A DNA stretch of 64,000 nt from Bifidobacterium aquikefiri (GTDB taxonomy: Bacteria > Actinomycetota > Actinomycetes > Actinomycetales > Bifidobacteriaceae), in the NCBI RefSeq assembly GCF_002259795.1, contig NZ_MWXA01000009.1:62001-126000 (forward strand), written 5' to 3'. The notes under the pieces are model-generated. The model worked only from the letters and a program-made list of their open reading frames with translations, made no database searches and was not told where the DNA came from. The first letter of the stretch is position 1, and every line of letters begins with the position of its first letter. A program made the translations under genes and the position numbers. Positions 35,467-44,808 of the stretch are shown in pieces.

Positions 35467-36291
35467 ATGGAAGGGCATAACAACCATCAGACACCGTACG
35501 TCAGCAACGAGACGGGCAGCGAGAAACCCTGCACCAGGCCAGACGAAACAGCCGACACACACGCCGGTGCCGTATCAGGTTCCGGTGCAGATCTCATGCC
35601 ACAGGCGCTTACGCGCGGGTCCCGAATCGGCATCCTTCGTTCCTTGCCTCGCGCTCAACGCTGGGAATACTTTAAAGACCAATTACTGAAGCGATGTCTT
35701 GCCATCCTGGCTGCGCTCTGTATCGTCGTCTTCCTGCTCATACACATCCTCACTCCCTCCCCTGCACCAAAGCTCTATGTCGCCATTATCGACAATGCGC
35801 TGAGCAGCTCTCAGAGCGACGAGCTGCAGAGGATTAGCGCGGCAGCGCTGCATCTTTCGCCGAGCAGAAAAGGCGGTGTCATGGTATCCTCCCGTTTTGA
35901 TTTGCGTCAAGATGGTCTCAGCGCTTTGCAGACCATGCTCAGCAACCATGAAATCGATATCGTCATCGCTGATCGTTCATCTTTTTCACAACTGAGCGGA
36001 TACGGCTATTTTGCACCCCTTTCATCCAAGCTCAGAACGAACAGTCAATCTGCAGATCTTTCCAAAGACTATGTGAATTTTCATGGCTTTGACTCTTCCG
36101 AGCATAAGGATGCTTTCTATGATAGCTCAGGCAAAGGGGTGCAACGACCATACGGCTTGAACATATCCAATCTTGCACAATGGAAAGAAATAGCACCGCA
36201 GCAGCACAAACAGGACATTCTTGGCATCGCACAAAATACCAGGAACTCAGCTTCAGTCCAATCATTCGTTGATTTCCTCTGCTCACCCTGA
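35467..36291 (+). CDS. Hypothetical membrane-anchored protein
   Basis: 274 residues: a polar N-terminal part of about 65 residues, one TM (LAILAALCIVVFLLIHIL) and an extracellular domain of about 180 residues. The domain (PKLYVAIIDNALS, DIVIADRSSFSQLSGYGYFAPLSS) resembles the small solute-binding-like proteins that accompany DUF624 genes in carbohydrate loci. ATG 35467 is chosen over an upstream TTG at 35458. It is followed 103 bases later by the DUF624 gene on the same strand, so the two are probably one operon with a glycan-related role. The precise function is unknown. Confidence 0.7.
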   Translation: MEGHNNHQTPYVSNETGSEKPCTRPDETADTHAGAVSGSGADLMPQALTRGSRIGILRSLPRAQRWEYFKDQLLKRCLAILAALCIVVFLLIHILTPSPAPKLYVAIIDNALSSSQSDELQRISAAALHLSPSRKGGVMVSSRFDLRQDGLSALQTMLSNHEIDIVIADRSSFSQLSGYGYFAPLSSKLRTNSQSADLSKDYVNFHGFDSSEHKDAFYDSSGKGVQRPYGLNISNLAQWKEIAPQQHKQDILGIAQNTRNSASVQSFVDFLCSP

Positions 36292-36393
36292 TTCAACCAT
36301 CACCCACAGGGCAGGCAACTATGGAGATGACGCTTGAAAACGCGGCGATGCACAACCACTGCGAACACGCACTCGATAGAATAAAGATTGAGA

Positions 36394-37032
36394 ATGGACG
36401 GGGACATGCAACCATTACCATCACAAAACCGTTTCAATGACCTTATGTCAAGGATCGGCGACTATGCAATCCTCAACATGGTGTGGGTCGTCTGCTCACT
36501 ACCCATCGTAACGCTTGGTGCATCGACCTCTGCACTGTTTGAGATGACGCGGCAAATCCAGGAAGGCCAAGATACGCATCTCATTCGCCGCTTCACGGGT
36601 CAACTGAGACATAATTTTGCAAAGAATCTAGTGTTGACGTTGATCTACATCGCCTTTTTCTGCCTATCATTCTTCGATCTGCACTATCTCAGCTCCACCA
36701 TGGGCAACACGACCTTTGGGGCAATCAGCTACGGTTGTGTAGCAACCGTAGCCATTCTTATTCTTCTGGCTTCCAGTTTCATTTTCCCCTTATCTGGCAG
36801 GAGCCGATTGTCGGTGGGCTCGCAGATACGACAATCAGCATCCGTATCTCTTCGACACCCCTGCATCGCGATTATCATCACCGCGTTGAACGCAACACCA
36901 ATCGTTATCTCTCTTGTAATTCCAGGGGGCGTTGCATTCGTCATATTTTTCTGGGGACTGTTGTTTTCCGCGATCAGCGCATGGATTATCGTCGCACTCA
37001 TGGTGCGCTACTCGATCATTGCACAACGGTAA
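36394..37032 (+). CDS. DUF624 (YesL-like) membrane protein
   Basis: About 212 residues with five TMs and the DUF624 opening LSRIGDYAILNMVWVVCSLP / IVTLGASTSALFEM-like pattern (shown here as VTLGASTSALFEM), followed by the tail SAWIIVALMVRYSIIAQR. YesL-like proteins are frequent passengers of CUT1 sugar ABC transporter clusters; their role is not established. ATGs at 36394 and 36406 and a TTG at 36388 are all possible starts. Past the stop a perfect hairpin (37060-37088) separates it from the convergent LacI gene. Confidence 0.85.
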   Translation: MDGDMQPLPSQNRFNDLMSRIGDYAILNMVWVVCSLPIVTLGASTSALFEMTRQIQEGQDTHLIRRFTGQLRHNFAKNLVLTLIYIAFFCLSFFDLHYLSSTMGNTTFGAISYGCVATVAILILLASSFIFPLSGRSRLSVGSQIRQSASVSLRHPCIAIIITALNATPIVISLVIPGGVAFVIFFWGLLFSAISAWIIVALMVRYSIIAQR

Positions 37033-37059
37033 TGATCCTGAAACCGTCAACTCATGGCA

Positions 37060-37088
37060 TGAATCATCGCGCTGTGCGCGATGATTCA
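37060..37088. terminator. Hairpin between convergent genes
   Basis: TGAATCATCGCGC, loop TGT, GCGCGATGATTCA make a perfect 13-bp stem between the DUF624 gene and the oppositely oriented LacI gene. No T-run follows on either side, so it could be a weak or factor-assisted bidirectional terminator, or an mRNA end protector. Confidence 0.65.
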
Positions 37089-37133
37089 CTTATCGACTCT
37101 GACATCCAAGAAAAGCGTGCAAGCATATGAGCA

Positions 37134-38162
37134 TCATTTGTGCACTGGACCGCTTGATTCGCGAAATACCAGTTCATTATCCGTTTCTGAGACGGAATCT
37201 ACATCCTTGCCTTCAATGAGTTGCAGTATCAATTGAGCCGCAAGCCTACCGGTTCCCACCACATTACGATTCAAGGCAGTGATGCTCGGAACGCTAACCT
37301 CACACATGAAGGAATCGTCCCAGGAAACGATCGACAGTGCTTCAGGCACTGCAATGCCCATATCGTTCGAAGCCTTTAATGCAGACAAAGCCATAACGTC
37401 ATTGTCATAGACGATCGCAGTCGGAGCATGCGGCAGCGACAGGAGCCGCTTCGTACAGCGCAGGCCATCCTCAGGCGAATAGTCTGCATGTAAACAGCTG
37501 TATTGCAAGCCAAGTGCAGCAGCTTCCTCCATAAAAGCATTGTCTCTGATGAAGGTATGTCCGAGTCGCTCAGGACCAGCGACTCGAGCAATCCTTGTAT
37601 GGCCAAGTTCATGCAGGTAATCGATAATGAGATGCGCGGCATCGGACTCATTGCTGGACAATGACGGCAAGCCCTGTGAAAACATCGGGTTGCACAGTGC
37701 TAGCGCAGGAATCCGATGCTGGCTTTGCAACAAAGAGATTCTTGGATCATTAAGTTCAACGTTGAGCACCAACACTGCATCTACCGCCCCAGAAGCAATC
37801 CACTCCTGCAGCACAGTGAGCTCATACTCATGACTCGATGATGATCGGATCAGCAGCGAATAGCCTTTTCTCTCCAACTCAGCGGTCAAGCCTGCCATCA
37901 GTTCCGTCGTATACGATTCAACGGAAAGAACGCTCATGGCGTATGTCAGAATCATTCCCACGCTATGCGTTGCAGCATCAGACAAGGCTTTTGCAGCGCT
38001 GTTTGGACGCCATCCCATGCGCTGGGCTACAGCAAGAACCTGCTGGCGCGTATCAGACGAGACTCCGGCTTTACCGTTTAAGGCATACGATACGGCACTA
38101 TTGGAAACACCTGAGGCTTTCGCAACATCTGAAATGGTGACTCTGTTTCTTTCAGAATTCAT
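37134..38162 (-). CDS. LacI-family regulator of the mannoside cluster
   Basis: 342 residues. HTH at 8-30 (VTISDVAKASGVSNSAVSYA), hinge NSAAKALSDAATH and a periplasmic-binding-like effector domain (SIVSWDDSFMCEVSVPSIT). ATG 38162 has GAGG about eight bases upstream; the longer frame to 38222 has no site. It is the last gene on the strand after the binding protein, two permeases and GH2 mannosidase, and most likely represses that operon until a manno- or arabino-oligosaccharide binds. ATAACC/GGTTAT arms around 38231-38261 lie before it. Confidence 0.92.
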   Translation of the reverse strand: MNSERNRVTISDVAKASGVSNSAVSYALNGKAGVSSDTRQQVLAVAQRMGWRPNSAAKALSDAATHSVGMILTYAMSVLSVESYTTELMAGLTAELERKGYSLLIRSSSSHEYELTVLQEWIASGAVDAVLVLNVELNDPRISLLQSQHRIPALALCNPMFSQGLPSLSSNESDAAHLIIDYLHELGHTRIARVAGPERLGHTFIRDNAFMEEAAALGLQYSCLHADYSPEDGLRCTKRLLSLPHAPTAIVYDNDVMALSALKASNDMGIAVPEALSIVSWDDSFMCEVSVPSITALNRNVVGTGRLAAQLILQLIEGKDVDSVSETDNELVFRESSGPVHK

Positions 38163-38255
38163 GATTGCATCCTCATCCCTCGATAGCGTTGCAAATCCTA
38201 CAGACGGTCTGCAATGTGGCACCGAATCGTCAATAACCCGATGCCTTATTGTCGG

Positions 38256-40928
38256 TTATCGCCTGAGATCATTGGCACATCGTAGCACGTTGCGAGCGAT
38301 GAGGGCACGAACATCGCAGTGCTTGCGTGCAGTGATATGCCAGGTCGCACTTTCACCAGGTAATAATGTCACCATTCCGCAATCAATCGTAGCTGCTGAA
38401 TCAACTTTATCAACCATGCAGAAAATGTCTCTCGCATACGAACGCGCATGAAGCGTCAACTCATAACCAGAGCCGGATGGTTGGATACTGGCGTCGAATG
38501 GCTCGGGATCGAGGTACTGATCCACAACGTCGCATCCGTTGCATATGACCCGCTCAAAATGGCTATCGGAAGGTGTTGCCACGATTATCTCGCGTCTATT
38601 GTCTCCCCATGATGCAAGCTGTTCATCAATCACGATGCTCCTGTGTTCAAGAGCTGAAAGTGACAGATCAATGTGCTGCGAGGCGAGCACTTCACCTTCA
38701 AGCGTGCGCCGCTCGATGCTCCAACTTCCCTTCCATGTCTCCAAGGTATCGTTACAGACAATCAATGCCAGTGCATCGCACGCTGGCTTGACCCCTTCCC
38801 ATGAGAGATCATCCATGGCCTGTTGTGAAACCCTTGGTTGTATTGTGGCGAATTGCGGTGAGAAAAAGTCGCGCGACGCATACCATAATGGCTTTCTGCG
38901 CCCATCGTAATCGACGGCGGACCAGGAAACGACAGGCCAGTCATCATTCAATTGCCAGATCAGGATGCCTGCGTTCACAGGTTCGAGTGAACGCATATGT
39001 TCCACGCCGAAACGAATGGCTTGAGCCTGCTGCAATTGGCAGGCCCAATGCCAATCCTCAATGTCATCCCAATGGTCACTGTCAATGAGCCAGTCCCGAG
39101 ACCCATCTGAACGGTAGCTCACATCATTGATATGCCCTGGCGTCAAATGCGAGCGCATGCCCCGCGCAAGTTTGTAGTTACCGCCTGCAGCCTTTTGGTG
39201 CACGAGCATCTGTGCGCCAAAAGGCTCAAGTCGCCTGTCATGGACCACCGCTGTCAATGTGCTCCATGCAGGAGGCGCCTGATATCCAAACTCATCGGCA
39301 AACCGGGGGGTATATCTTGCATAATCGCGATAATCACTCCGGTTCCATACATCCCAAATATGCATGGTTCCGTCGGTGTCTCTGTTCGCATCGACATGAG
39401 GCGTAAAGCTCATGGGAGAACTTGGAAGATAAATCCTCGTAGGGTCCAATTCTTTGAGCAGTTTGGGAAACATGGTTGAGTAATAGTAGTTTCCCCACCC
39501 CTTTTCGCCATATCCGAACGCGTTTGGCTTGCCGTCGTTCTCGCGCAATGACTGCTTGAATCCAGCCCAGTCCGCGTATGCAACGAAGTTTTCGTTGGAT
39601 CCGTTCCACACCACAAGACTTGGGTGTGAACTCAGTCGAGCGATGTGTTCGCGCGCTTCAGCTTCAATCTCTGCCTGCGTCTGGGTGTCTTCTGGATATG
39701 CTGCGCAAGCCAGGGCAAAATCTTGCCAGACCATGATTCCCAGCTGGTCAGCAAGTTCGTAGAAATGGTCTGATTCATAAATGCCGCCACCCCAGGCGCG
39801 AATCATGTTGGAATGGGATTCGACAAGATCGTCAAACAGGTGGTCATATTGCGCTTGGCCGGCTCGAGACATGAAGGCATCAACCGGAACCCAATTGTAA
39901 CCACGGCAATGCACCGGCACTTCGTTGACATATATCTGGAAAGGTCTGCCTATCGCATCCGCAGTCGTATCGACCCTGACGTTCCTGAAGCCGATGCATC
40001 GTTGCCACAGTCCCTGTCGACCATCGCCAATAGTGACTCGAATCTGGTAGAGCGGCTGATCGCCGTATCCCACGGGCCACCAAAGATGAGCATCGGGAAT
40101 TGTCACACGAAGTTCGGCTGCGTTCCGGTCAGACTTGATCTCCCCCGTTACGCTCACATGCGCATCGTGCCCCTCAAGCATGATCTCTATGGGAACTGCA
40201 CTGCCTGTATGCGCGGCGGATGGGGATGTGACCCTGCTGGTATCGGCTCTTTCAATAACGATGGTCGTATCCACAATGCCAACGCCTTGAGAATCCACAT
40301 GAACGAGCGGCCTGACCTCTACTATTCTGGACCCTGACCACGAGTCAATGCCTATCGGACGGCATATACCCACGCCGGCGACGTCTATGCCCCAATCCCA
40401 TCCAAACTGATAGGAGGGCTTGCGTATTTGGTTAAATGCATGGTGTTCCGTATGCGGATAATATCCAAGTCGGTGTTCTCGCACATCCGATTCGCGAACT
40501 GGTGAGGCAAGATTGATCGTGAGTCTATTCTCACCTTCCTGCAATATGCCATCGACGTCCCAACGATAGGATCGATGATAGTTGTTCGTCGAGGCTATTG
40601 GCCGGTCATTCAGGAGAACCTGGGTGACGGTATCAAGGCCATACGCAAGAAGATCATGCCTTTCCTCGTTGTCATCGTGCCATACAAATTCACATTGATA
40701 TTGCCAGTCAACGTCGCCAATCCACTGTTGCAGTGTCTCATTGTCGCCATCGAAAGGATCGTCGATCAGGCGAGCGCGCAGCAAATCGAGTGAGACCTCA
40801 CCTGGCACCTGAGCAGGGATACCGAGTCCAAGTCGCTCGCGCAAGGCTTCGGGCACTGCACCCGTATTGAGCGCTCTGACGGTCCACTTCTCGTCGAGTG
40901 ATACGAATGTTTGCGGTAAAGCTGTCAT
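38256..40928 (-). CDS. Beta-mannosidase, GH2
   Basis: 890 residues, the usual size of GH2 beta-mannosidases. Sugar-binding jelly-roll domain first, two Ig-like domains, then the TIM barrel. The acid/base Glu is in WNGSNENF and the nucleophile Glu in ADEFGYQAPP; WGGGIYESDHFYELAD and VWQDFALACAAYP are mannosidase-type signatures. There is no signal peptide, so it cleaves mannose from the non-reducing end of imported oligosaccharides in the cytosol. ATG 40928 has AAAGGAG six bases upstream. It is downstream of the importer genes and upstream of lacI, all on one strand. Confidence 0.95.
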   Translation of the reverse strand: MTALPQTFVSLDEKWTVRALNTGAVPEALRERLGLGIPAQVPGEVSLDLLRARLIDDPFDGDNETLQQWIGDVDWQYQCEFVWHDDNEERHDLLAYGLDTVTQVLLNDRPIASTNNYHRSYRWDVDGILQEGENRLTINLASPVRESDVREHRLGYYPHTEHHAFNQIRKPSYQFGWDWGIDVAGVGICRPIGIDSWSGSRIVEVRPLVHVDSQGVGIVDTTIVIERADTSRVTSPSAAHTGSAVPIEIMLEGHDAHVSVTGEIKSDRNAAELRVTIPDAHLWWPVGYGDQPLYQIRVTIGDGRQGLWQRCIGFRNVRVDTTADAIGRPFQIYVNEVPVHCRGYNWVPVDAFMSRAGQAQYDHLFDDLVESHSNMIRAWGGGIYESDHFYELADQLGIMVWQDFALACAAYPEDTQTQAEIEAEAREHIARLSSHPSLVVWNGSNENFVAYADWAGFKQSLRENDGKPNAFGYGEKGWGNYYYSTMFPKLLKELDPTRIYLPSSPMSFTPHVDANRDTDGTMHIWDVWNRSDYRDYARYTPRFADEFGYQAPPAWSTLTAVVHDRRLEPFGAQMLVHQKAAGGNYKLARGMRSHLTPGHINDVSYRSDGSRDWLIDSDHWDDIEDWHWACQLQQAQAIRFGVEHMRSLEPVNAGILIWQLNDDWPVVSWSAVDYDGRRKPLWYASRDFFSPQFATIQPRVSQQAMDDLSWEGVKPACDALALIVCNDTLETWKGSWSIERRTLEGEVLASQHIDLSLSALEHRSIVIDEQLASWGDNRREIIVATPSDSHFERVICNGCDVVDQYLDPEPFDASIQPSGSGYELTLHARSYARDIFCMVDKVDSAATIDCGMVTLLPGESATWHITARKHCDVRALIARNVLRCANDLRR

Positions 40929-41006
40929 CAGGACTCCTTTGTTTGATGACGAAATTATGTAGTCTCACCAGTGCGATGCTGAGACGGTGACGGTTGTTGG
41001 TTGTTC

Positions 41007-41903
41007 CTATTCCTTCACGGATCCTGCTGCAATACCGTTGTAGATCTGCTTTTGGAATATGAGGAAGAGAATGAGCATGGGCAGCAGGGTGATGATCACG
41101 CCTGCGCAGATGAGGTTATATTTGCTGCCCATTGGTCCGGTAAAGGAATACAACGCTATGGCCACTGTCTTTAAATCGTTGTCTTGCAGATACAGATTGG
41201 AGGCATAGTACTCGTTGTAGACTCCGACTCCCTTCAAGATCATGCATGTCACGATTGCCGGTTTCAAGAGGGGTAGCAGTATCTTCGAATAGACGGTGAA
41301 ATATGAAGCTCCATCGACGATCGCCGATTCGTCCAGAGAGATCGGGATGTTCTCAAAATACTGGATGAAGACATATATCGAGATGACATCGGTGCCACAC
41401 ATCATCAGAATGTAACCCCAGAGCGTGTTCACTGCGTTGAGATCAACCATCAATTTATATAATGCAACCTGCATGGCGATGCCGGGGAGCAATGCGGCCA
41501 TGGTGAACAGACCGCGGATCAACCCATTGCCAGGAAACGTGAAACGGCTAAGAACATATGCCAGCTGTGTCCCGATGATGGTCGTCACAAAAAGGACGGC
41601 AATCAGGATGATGAACGAATTGCGGAATGCAACCGCCATGTTTGATGCTTGAAAGGCTTCGACATAATTATGAAGGTTCAACCAGTTCTTTGGCATGTCC
41701 ATGACATTGGTGCTCTGATATTCATCGCTGGTTTTGGCTGCAGTAACAAAATTGATGACCAGTGGCAGCAGCATCCAGAATGAAATGAAAATCAGGCTGA
41801 GATATTTGAACAGCGTGAAGAAACCGTTTTTTGCACTGTACCAAGAAACATGTGGCTTCTTCACAATCGCACCATGCGCGGGAGAAGATGAATTTGCTGT
41901 CAT
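41007..41903 (-). CDS. Sugar ABC transporter permease, CUT1 (MalG-like)
   Basis: 298 residues, six TMs, with the EAA loop (LDESAIVDGASYFTVYSKI) that contacts the ATPase. Its ATG overlaps the end of the first permease gene by four bases, so the two are coupled. No ATPase gene is present in the cluster; a shared MsmK-type ATPase encoded elsewhere is expected, as is common in bifidobacteria. Confidence 0.94.
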   Translation of the reverse strand: MTANSSSPAHGAIVKKPHVSWYSAKNGFFTLFKYLSLIFISFWMLLPLVINFVTAAKTSDEYQSTNVMDMPKNWLNLHNYVEAFQASNMAVAFRNSFIILIAVLFVTTIIGTQLAYVLSRFTFPGNGLIRGLFTMAALLPGIAMQVALYKLMVDLNAVNTLWGYILMMCGTDVISIYVFIQYFENIPISLDESAIVDGASYFTVYSKILLPLLKPAIVTCMILKGVGVYNEYYASNLYLQDNDLKTVAIALYSFTGPMGSKYNLICAGVIITLLPMLILFLIFQKQIYNGIAAGSVKE

Positions 41904-42955
41904 TTCACTGACCTTTCTTTCCCAATTCGCGAACCATTACGAAACACCGAAGTCCGCTTCACGGCAACGCGGTTGCGCTGCCTTTGCATTCGCTTGGCTT
42001 TCTTCCTCGCCTCGGCAACGCCATCGCCAGCATCCCGGAAAACGAACTTGAAGAACACCTGCTGGAGGATCGCAAACACCAGAATGATGAGGAGCAGCAC
42101 GATTGCCATCGCAGATGCCAACCCAACCTTCTGATTCACATGTGCCAAACGGTCCATAAGTACAAACAACGTGGCTGTGCCATTTGCACCGCTGGTAATG
42201 ACATACGGACCTTCAAAGGCAGAGAGAGAACCGGTTATGGATAAAATGATGTTCAAAACAAGAATGGTCTTGATGCCGGGAAGAATGATGTGCAGGAACT
42301 GTTGGAACTTGTTCGCGCCATCGATTTCTGCCGCCTCGTACAGCGACTGATCGATAGACATGATCGATCCGATAAATAAAATTACCGTTTGGCCCAAGTA
42401 TCGCCAGATTGAGGCTCCCACCAACGACCAATTGTTAATAGCCTGGTCCCTGAGCCAATAGGGCAACTGGTTAAGTTGGAAACCGCACCATTGCAACACG
42501 GTATCAAACACGAAACCTCTGGTGAAGAAGAACTTGAAAATAAAGCCAACTGCAATGCCATTGATCAAATATGGGAAGAAATAGATCGCCTTGAAGACAT
42601 TGCCACCACGAACCTTGAAGGCAAGAACCGTTGACAGATACAATGCCACGACGACTTGGAGAATTGCACCAACCATATAATACAGGCTCAGCTTCAGCGA
42701 TGACAATGTACCTGGCCTTGAAAAGACGTCTATGTAATTCTGCAGACCAACCCATTCACGTGGGCCGATATATTTCATTCTGAAAAAACTGTACCCGACC
42801 ATACTTGCGAATGGAAAGTATGTAAAAACAACGAGTATCGTTACGGGAATTGCGCAAAAAGCAACAATTATCCCGGCCTTACGCCAATTCCTTGGCTGTC
42901 TATTGACAGGTATCGTATCTGGAAGATCTACGACACCTTTCGTTGCTGCTGTCAT
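41900..42955 (-). CDS. Sugar ABC transporter permease, CUT1 (MalF-like)
   Basis: 351 residues, six TMs and the EAA loop LYEAAEIDGANKFQQFLHI. A long basic C-terminal tail (RKKAKRMQRQRNRVAVKR) is unusual for the family. ATG 42955 has TGAGGA right before it; the longer frame to 43048 runs through the intergenic hairpin and is rejected. It pairs with the MalG-like subunit and the binding lipoprotein to import an oligosaccharide, probably manno-oligosaccharides judging by the GH2 neighbour. Confidence 0.94.
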   Translation of the reverse strand: MTAATKGVVDLPDTIPVNRQPRNWRKAGIIVAFCAIPVTILVVFTYFPFASMVGYSFFRMKYIGPREWVGLQNYIDVFSRPGTLSSLKLSLYYMVGAILQVVVALYLSTVLAFKVRGGNVFKAIYFFPYLINGIAVGFIFKFFFTRGFVFDTVLQWCGFQLNQLPYWLRDQAINNWSLVGASIWRYLGQTVILFIGSIMSIDQSLYEAAEIDGANKFQQFLHIILPGIKTILVLNIILSITGSLSAFEGPYVITSGANGTATLFVLMDRLAHVNQKVGLASAMAIVLLLIILVFAILQQVFFKFVFRDAGDGVAEARKKAKRMQRQRNRVAVKRTSVFRNGSRIGKERSVK

Positions 42956-43019
42956 TTCCTCACCCTTTTCGAACCATGGATTGTCTTGCATGCCTTGCCA
43001 GAAGCTCGGCAGTAGAACC

Positions 43020-43077
43020 GCGTTGCAGATGCCCGCTCCCCGTCGCACAGTGTGCGAGGCATGAGCATCTGCAACGC
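43020..43077. promoter_or_regulatory. Intergenic hairpin between binding-protein and permease genes
   Basis: GCGTTGCAGATGC (43020-43032) and GCATCTGCAACGC (43065-43077) are perfect 13-bp arms. Between them TCGCACA g TGTGCGA forms a second small stem. The element sits after the binding-protein stop codon and before the permease start. Such hairpins protect the upstream mRNA or partly terminate it, giving more binding protein than permease. Confidence 0.7.
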
Positions 43078-43095
43078 CGAATCAACATTCACCGA

Positions 43096-44490
43096 TTATT
43101 TCTGGACCGTGGTGTACTTGATGTCGACATTCTCTGTTTTCAGCGCAGCATTCCACTTATCGTTCCATTCATTCATGATTTCGTTAAATGCTTTGCTCTT
43201 TGTCGCGGCTGCCTCGACGATTGCCTGGACTCGTGAAGCGCCACCGCTGTTGATCGCAAGCTCGGAATCGGTATTCAAGTCGTTGAAAAGATCAGACTCA
43301 TCCTTGCTCACTGGCTTGCCTTCCAGGAACGTGACATCGTTGAATTCGCTGAACAATGCCGGCAGTTTTTTCTCTGACTTGGCGACTGGCAGGCCACCCT
43401 CGTTGTATGCGAACTTCGATTTTTCGGTAAGCCACTTGACGAAGATCATTGCAGCCTCCTGGTTGTCTGACGAGGAATTCTTGTTGATGCCATACGCATA
43501 TCCGCCACCAGGAGCCGCGTATTGCTTCCCCTTGATACTGATCGGGAATGGCATGTATCCAATGTCATCTGCATGATCACCCGCTGCCTGAATCTGCTGC
43601 ACCGCCCAGGAACCCAACACCATGGTCGCGATCTTGCCTTGGTTCATCTGAGACTTGCTCCCCTCCCAATCCGTTGTGGAGTAATCGTCTTCAGTCAATT
43701 TGTCGGCAACCGCATCATATAGGATTTTGTATACGTTGTAGGCATGCGTGCCATCGTGCGGATTTGAGAACGGGTCCTTTGTATGAGGAAGAATCGAGGT
43801 CATATAATCTGCATTGCCCGTGGCATTGCCGCCAATGTATGCGTCCCACGCACCCATGGTCCATCCTGCGGCATAATTCGTATACAGTGGTGTGGCGCTC
43901 GTCTTCTCCTTGATCAGCTTGAGATCGGCAATGAATTGAGAAGGCGTTTTTGGCAGCTTGGTGATCCCCGCCTCCTTGAAAATAGCCTTGTTATACACGA
44001 CACCACCGGCATCGCCACCGCCAGAGACACCATATACCGTGTTGTCATATTGCTGAACGGCTGCAAAGTTAACCACTTTGTTCATCGCTGAGTATGTTCC
44101 ATAGGGAATGAAGTAATTGCTCAGTTCTGTACTGTCGACGGCTGGAATGAGCATGATATCGCCCCAGTCCTTGCTCTGGATACGAGTCAGGGCATCGCTG
44201 TCATAATTGGTGCTGGTTTCAATGGTGACCTTGATATTGGGATACATCTTGTTGAAATCGGCAATGTATGCCTTCCAGTTCTTCCCCGAATAGGATGCCT
44301 GGGTCATGTCGGTCCGGTTTGAGAACAACTTGATCGACGCGGTGATGTCCTTCCCTGTATCGCCCAGCTTGATGCTTGGATACGTCAACGAAGTGGCCTT
44401 GCTGGATGAGCCAGTTCCGCCACATGCAGCCATGCTGACGACGCAGACAGCCGAAATGGCCATCGCGGCAACTTTTTGTAACGCTTTCAT
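43096..44490 (-). CDS. Sugar-binding lipoprotein of CUT1 ABC importer
   Basis: 464 residues with a lipoprotein signal: MKALQKVAAMAIS..., lipobox SMAAC with Cys23, then a Gly/Ser spacer. The rest is a cluster-B type extracellular solute-binding protein (WTMGAWDAYIGGNA, IATMVLGSWAVQQI). It captures the sugar outside the membrane for the two permeases that follow. First gene of the minus-strand operon; the promoter region lies at 44491-44700 and carries the AACCGGTT palindrome. Confidence 0.94.
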   Translation of the reverse strand: MKALQKVAAMAISAVCVVSMAACGGTGSSSKATSLTYPSIKLGDTGKDITASIKLFSNRTDMTQASYSGKNWKAYIADFNKMYPNIKVTIETSTNYDSDALTRIQSKDWGDIMLIPAVDSTELSNYFIPYGTYSAMNKVVNFAAVQQYDNTVYGVSGGGDAGGVVYNKAIFKEAGITKLPKTPSQFIADLKLIKEKTSATPLYTNYAAGWTMGAWDAYIGGNATGNADYMTSILPHTKDPFSNPHDGTHAYNVYKILYDAVADKLTEDDYSTTDWEGSKSQMNQGKIATMVLGSWAVQQIQAAGDHADDIGYMPFPISIKGKQYAAPGGGYAYGINKNSSSDNQEAAMIFVKWLTEKSKFAYNEGGLPVAKSEKKLPALFSEFNDVTFLEGKPVSKDESDLFNDLNTDSELAINSGGASRVQAIVEAAATKSKAFNEIMNEWNDKWNAALKTENVDIKYTTVQK

Positions 44491-44808
44491 AGTTCCAATC
44501 TCCTCATACCTTGTATTGCCTCATTGAAAAAACAATGTATGTCGAAGCTCGTGCAACGTTTCAACAGTCGTTGTTGAATTTCGTTGCACGGCCCGTAGCT
44601 CGCCGATGTGTGAGTCCCCTCTAAGCAAGTTCAACTTTAGAAAACAGTCACTGAATCGTTATGTCAACCGGTTAAGTTGATTTCAGTGAAGCAATGCTCC
44701 AGAGCCTGCCTTCTCAGAACGAGTAGGAATGCTGGAATACAACCATTTTTATTGGAGATGTACCATAGAAAAAAGCCCCGAAAACTTTATGTCAATCTCT
44801 GAAAATAC
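44491..44808. other. Promoter region of the mannoside importer operon, 318 bp
   Basis: No gene. On the minus strand TTGACA (44667-44662) could be a -35 box and overlaps the AACCGGTT operator. The AT-rich right end borders the AraC-type gene, whose last bases contain AATACTTAATCGGTT (44804-44818), a second LacI-box-like string. Confidence 0.5.
44664..44680. promoter_or_regulatory. Candidate LacI operator before the importer operon
   Basis: TCAACCGGTTAAGTTGA contains the perfect palindrome AACCGGTT (44666-44673) and overlaps a TTGACA-like -35 box on the minus strand. Position and CGGTTAA core fit repression by the LacI protein at the end of the same operon. Confidence 0.5.
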
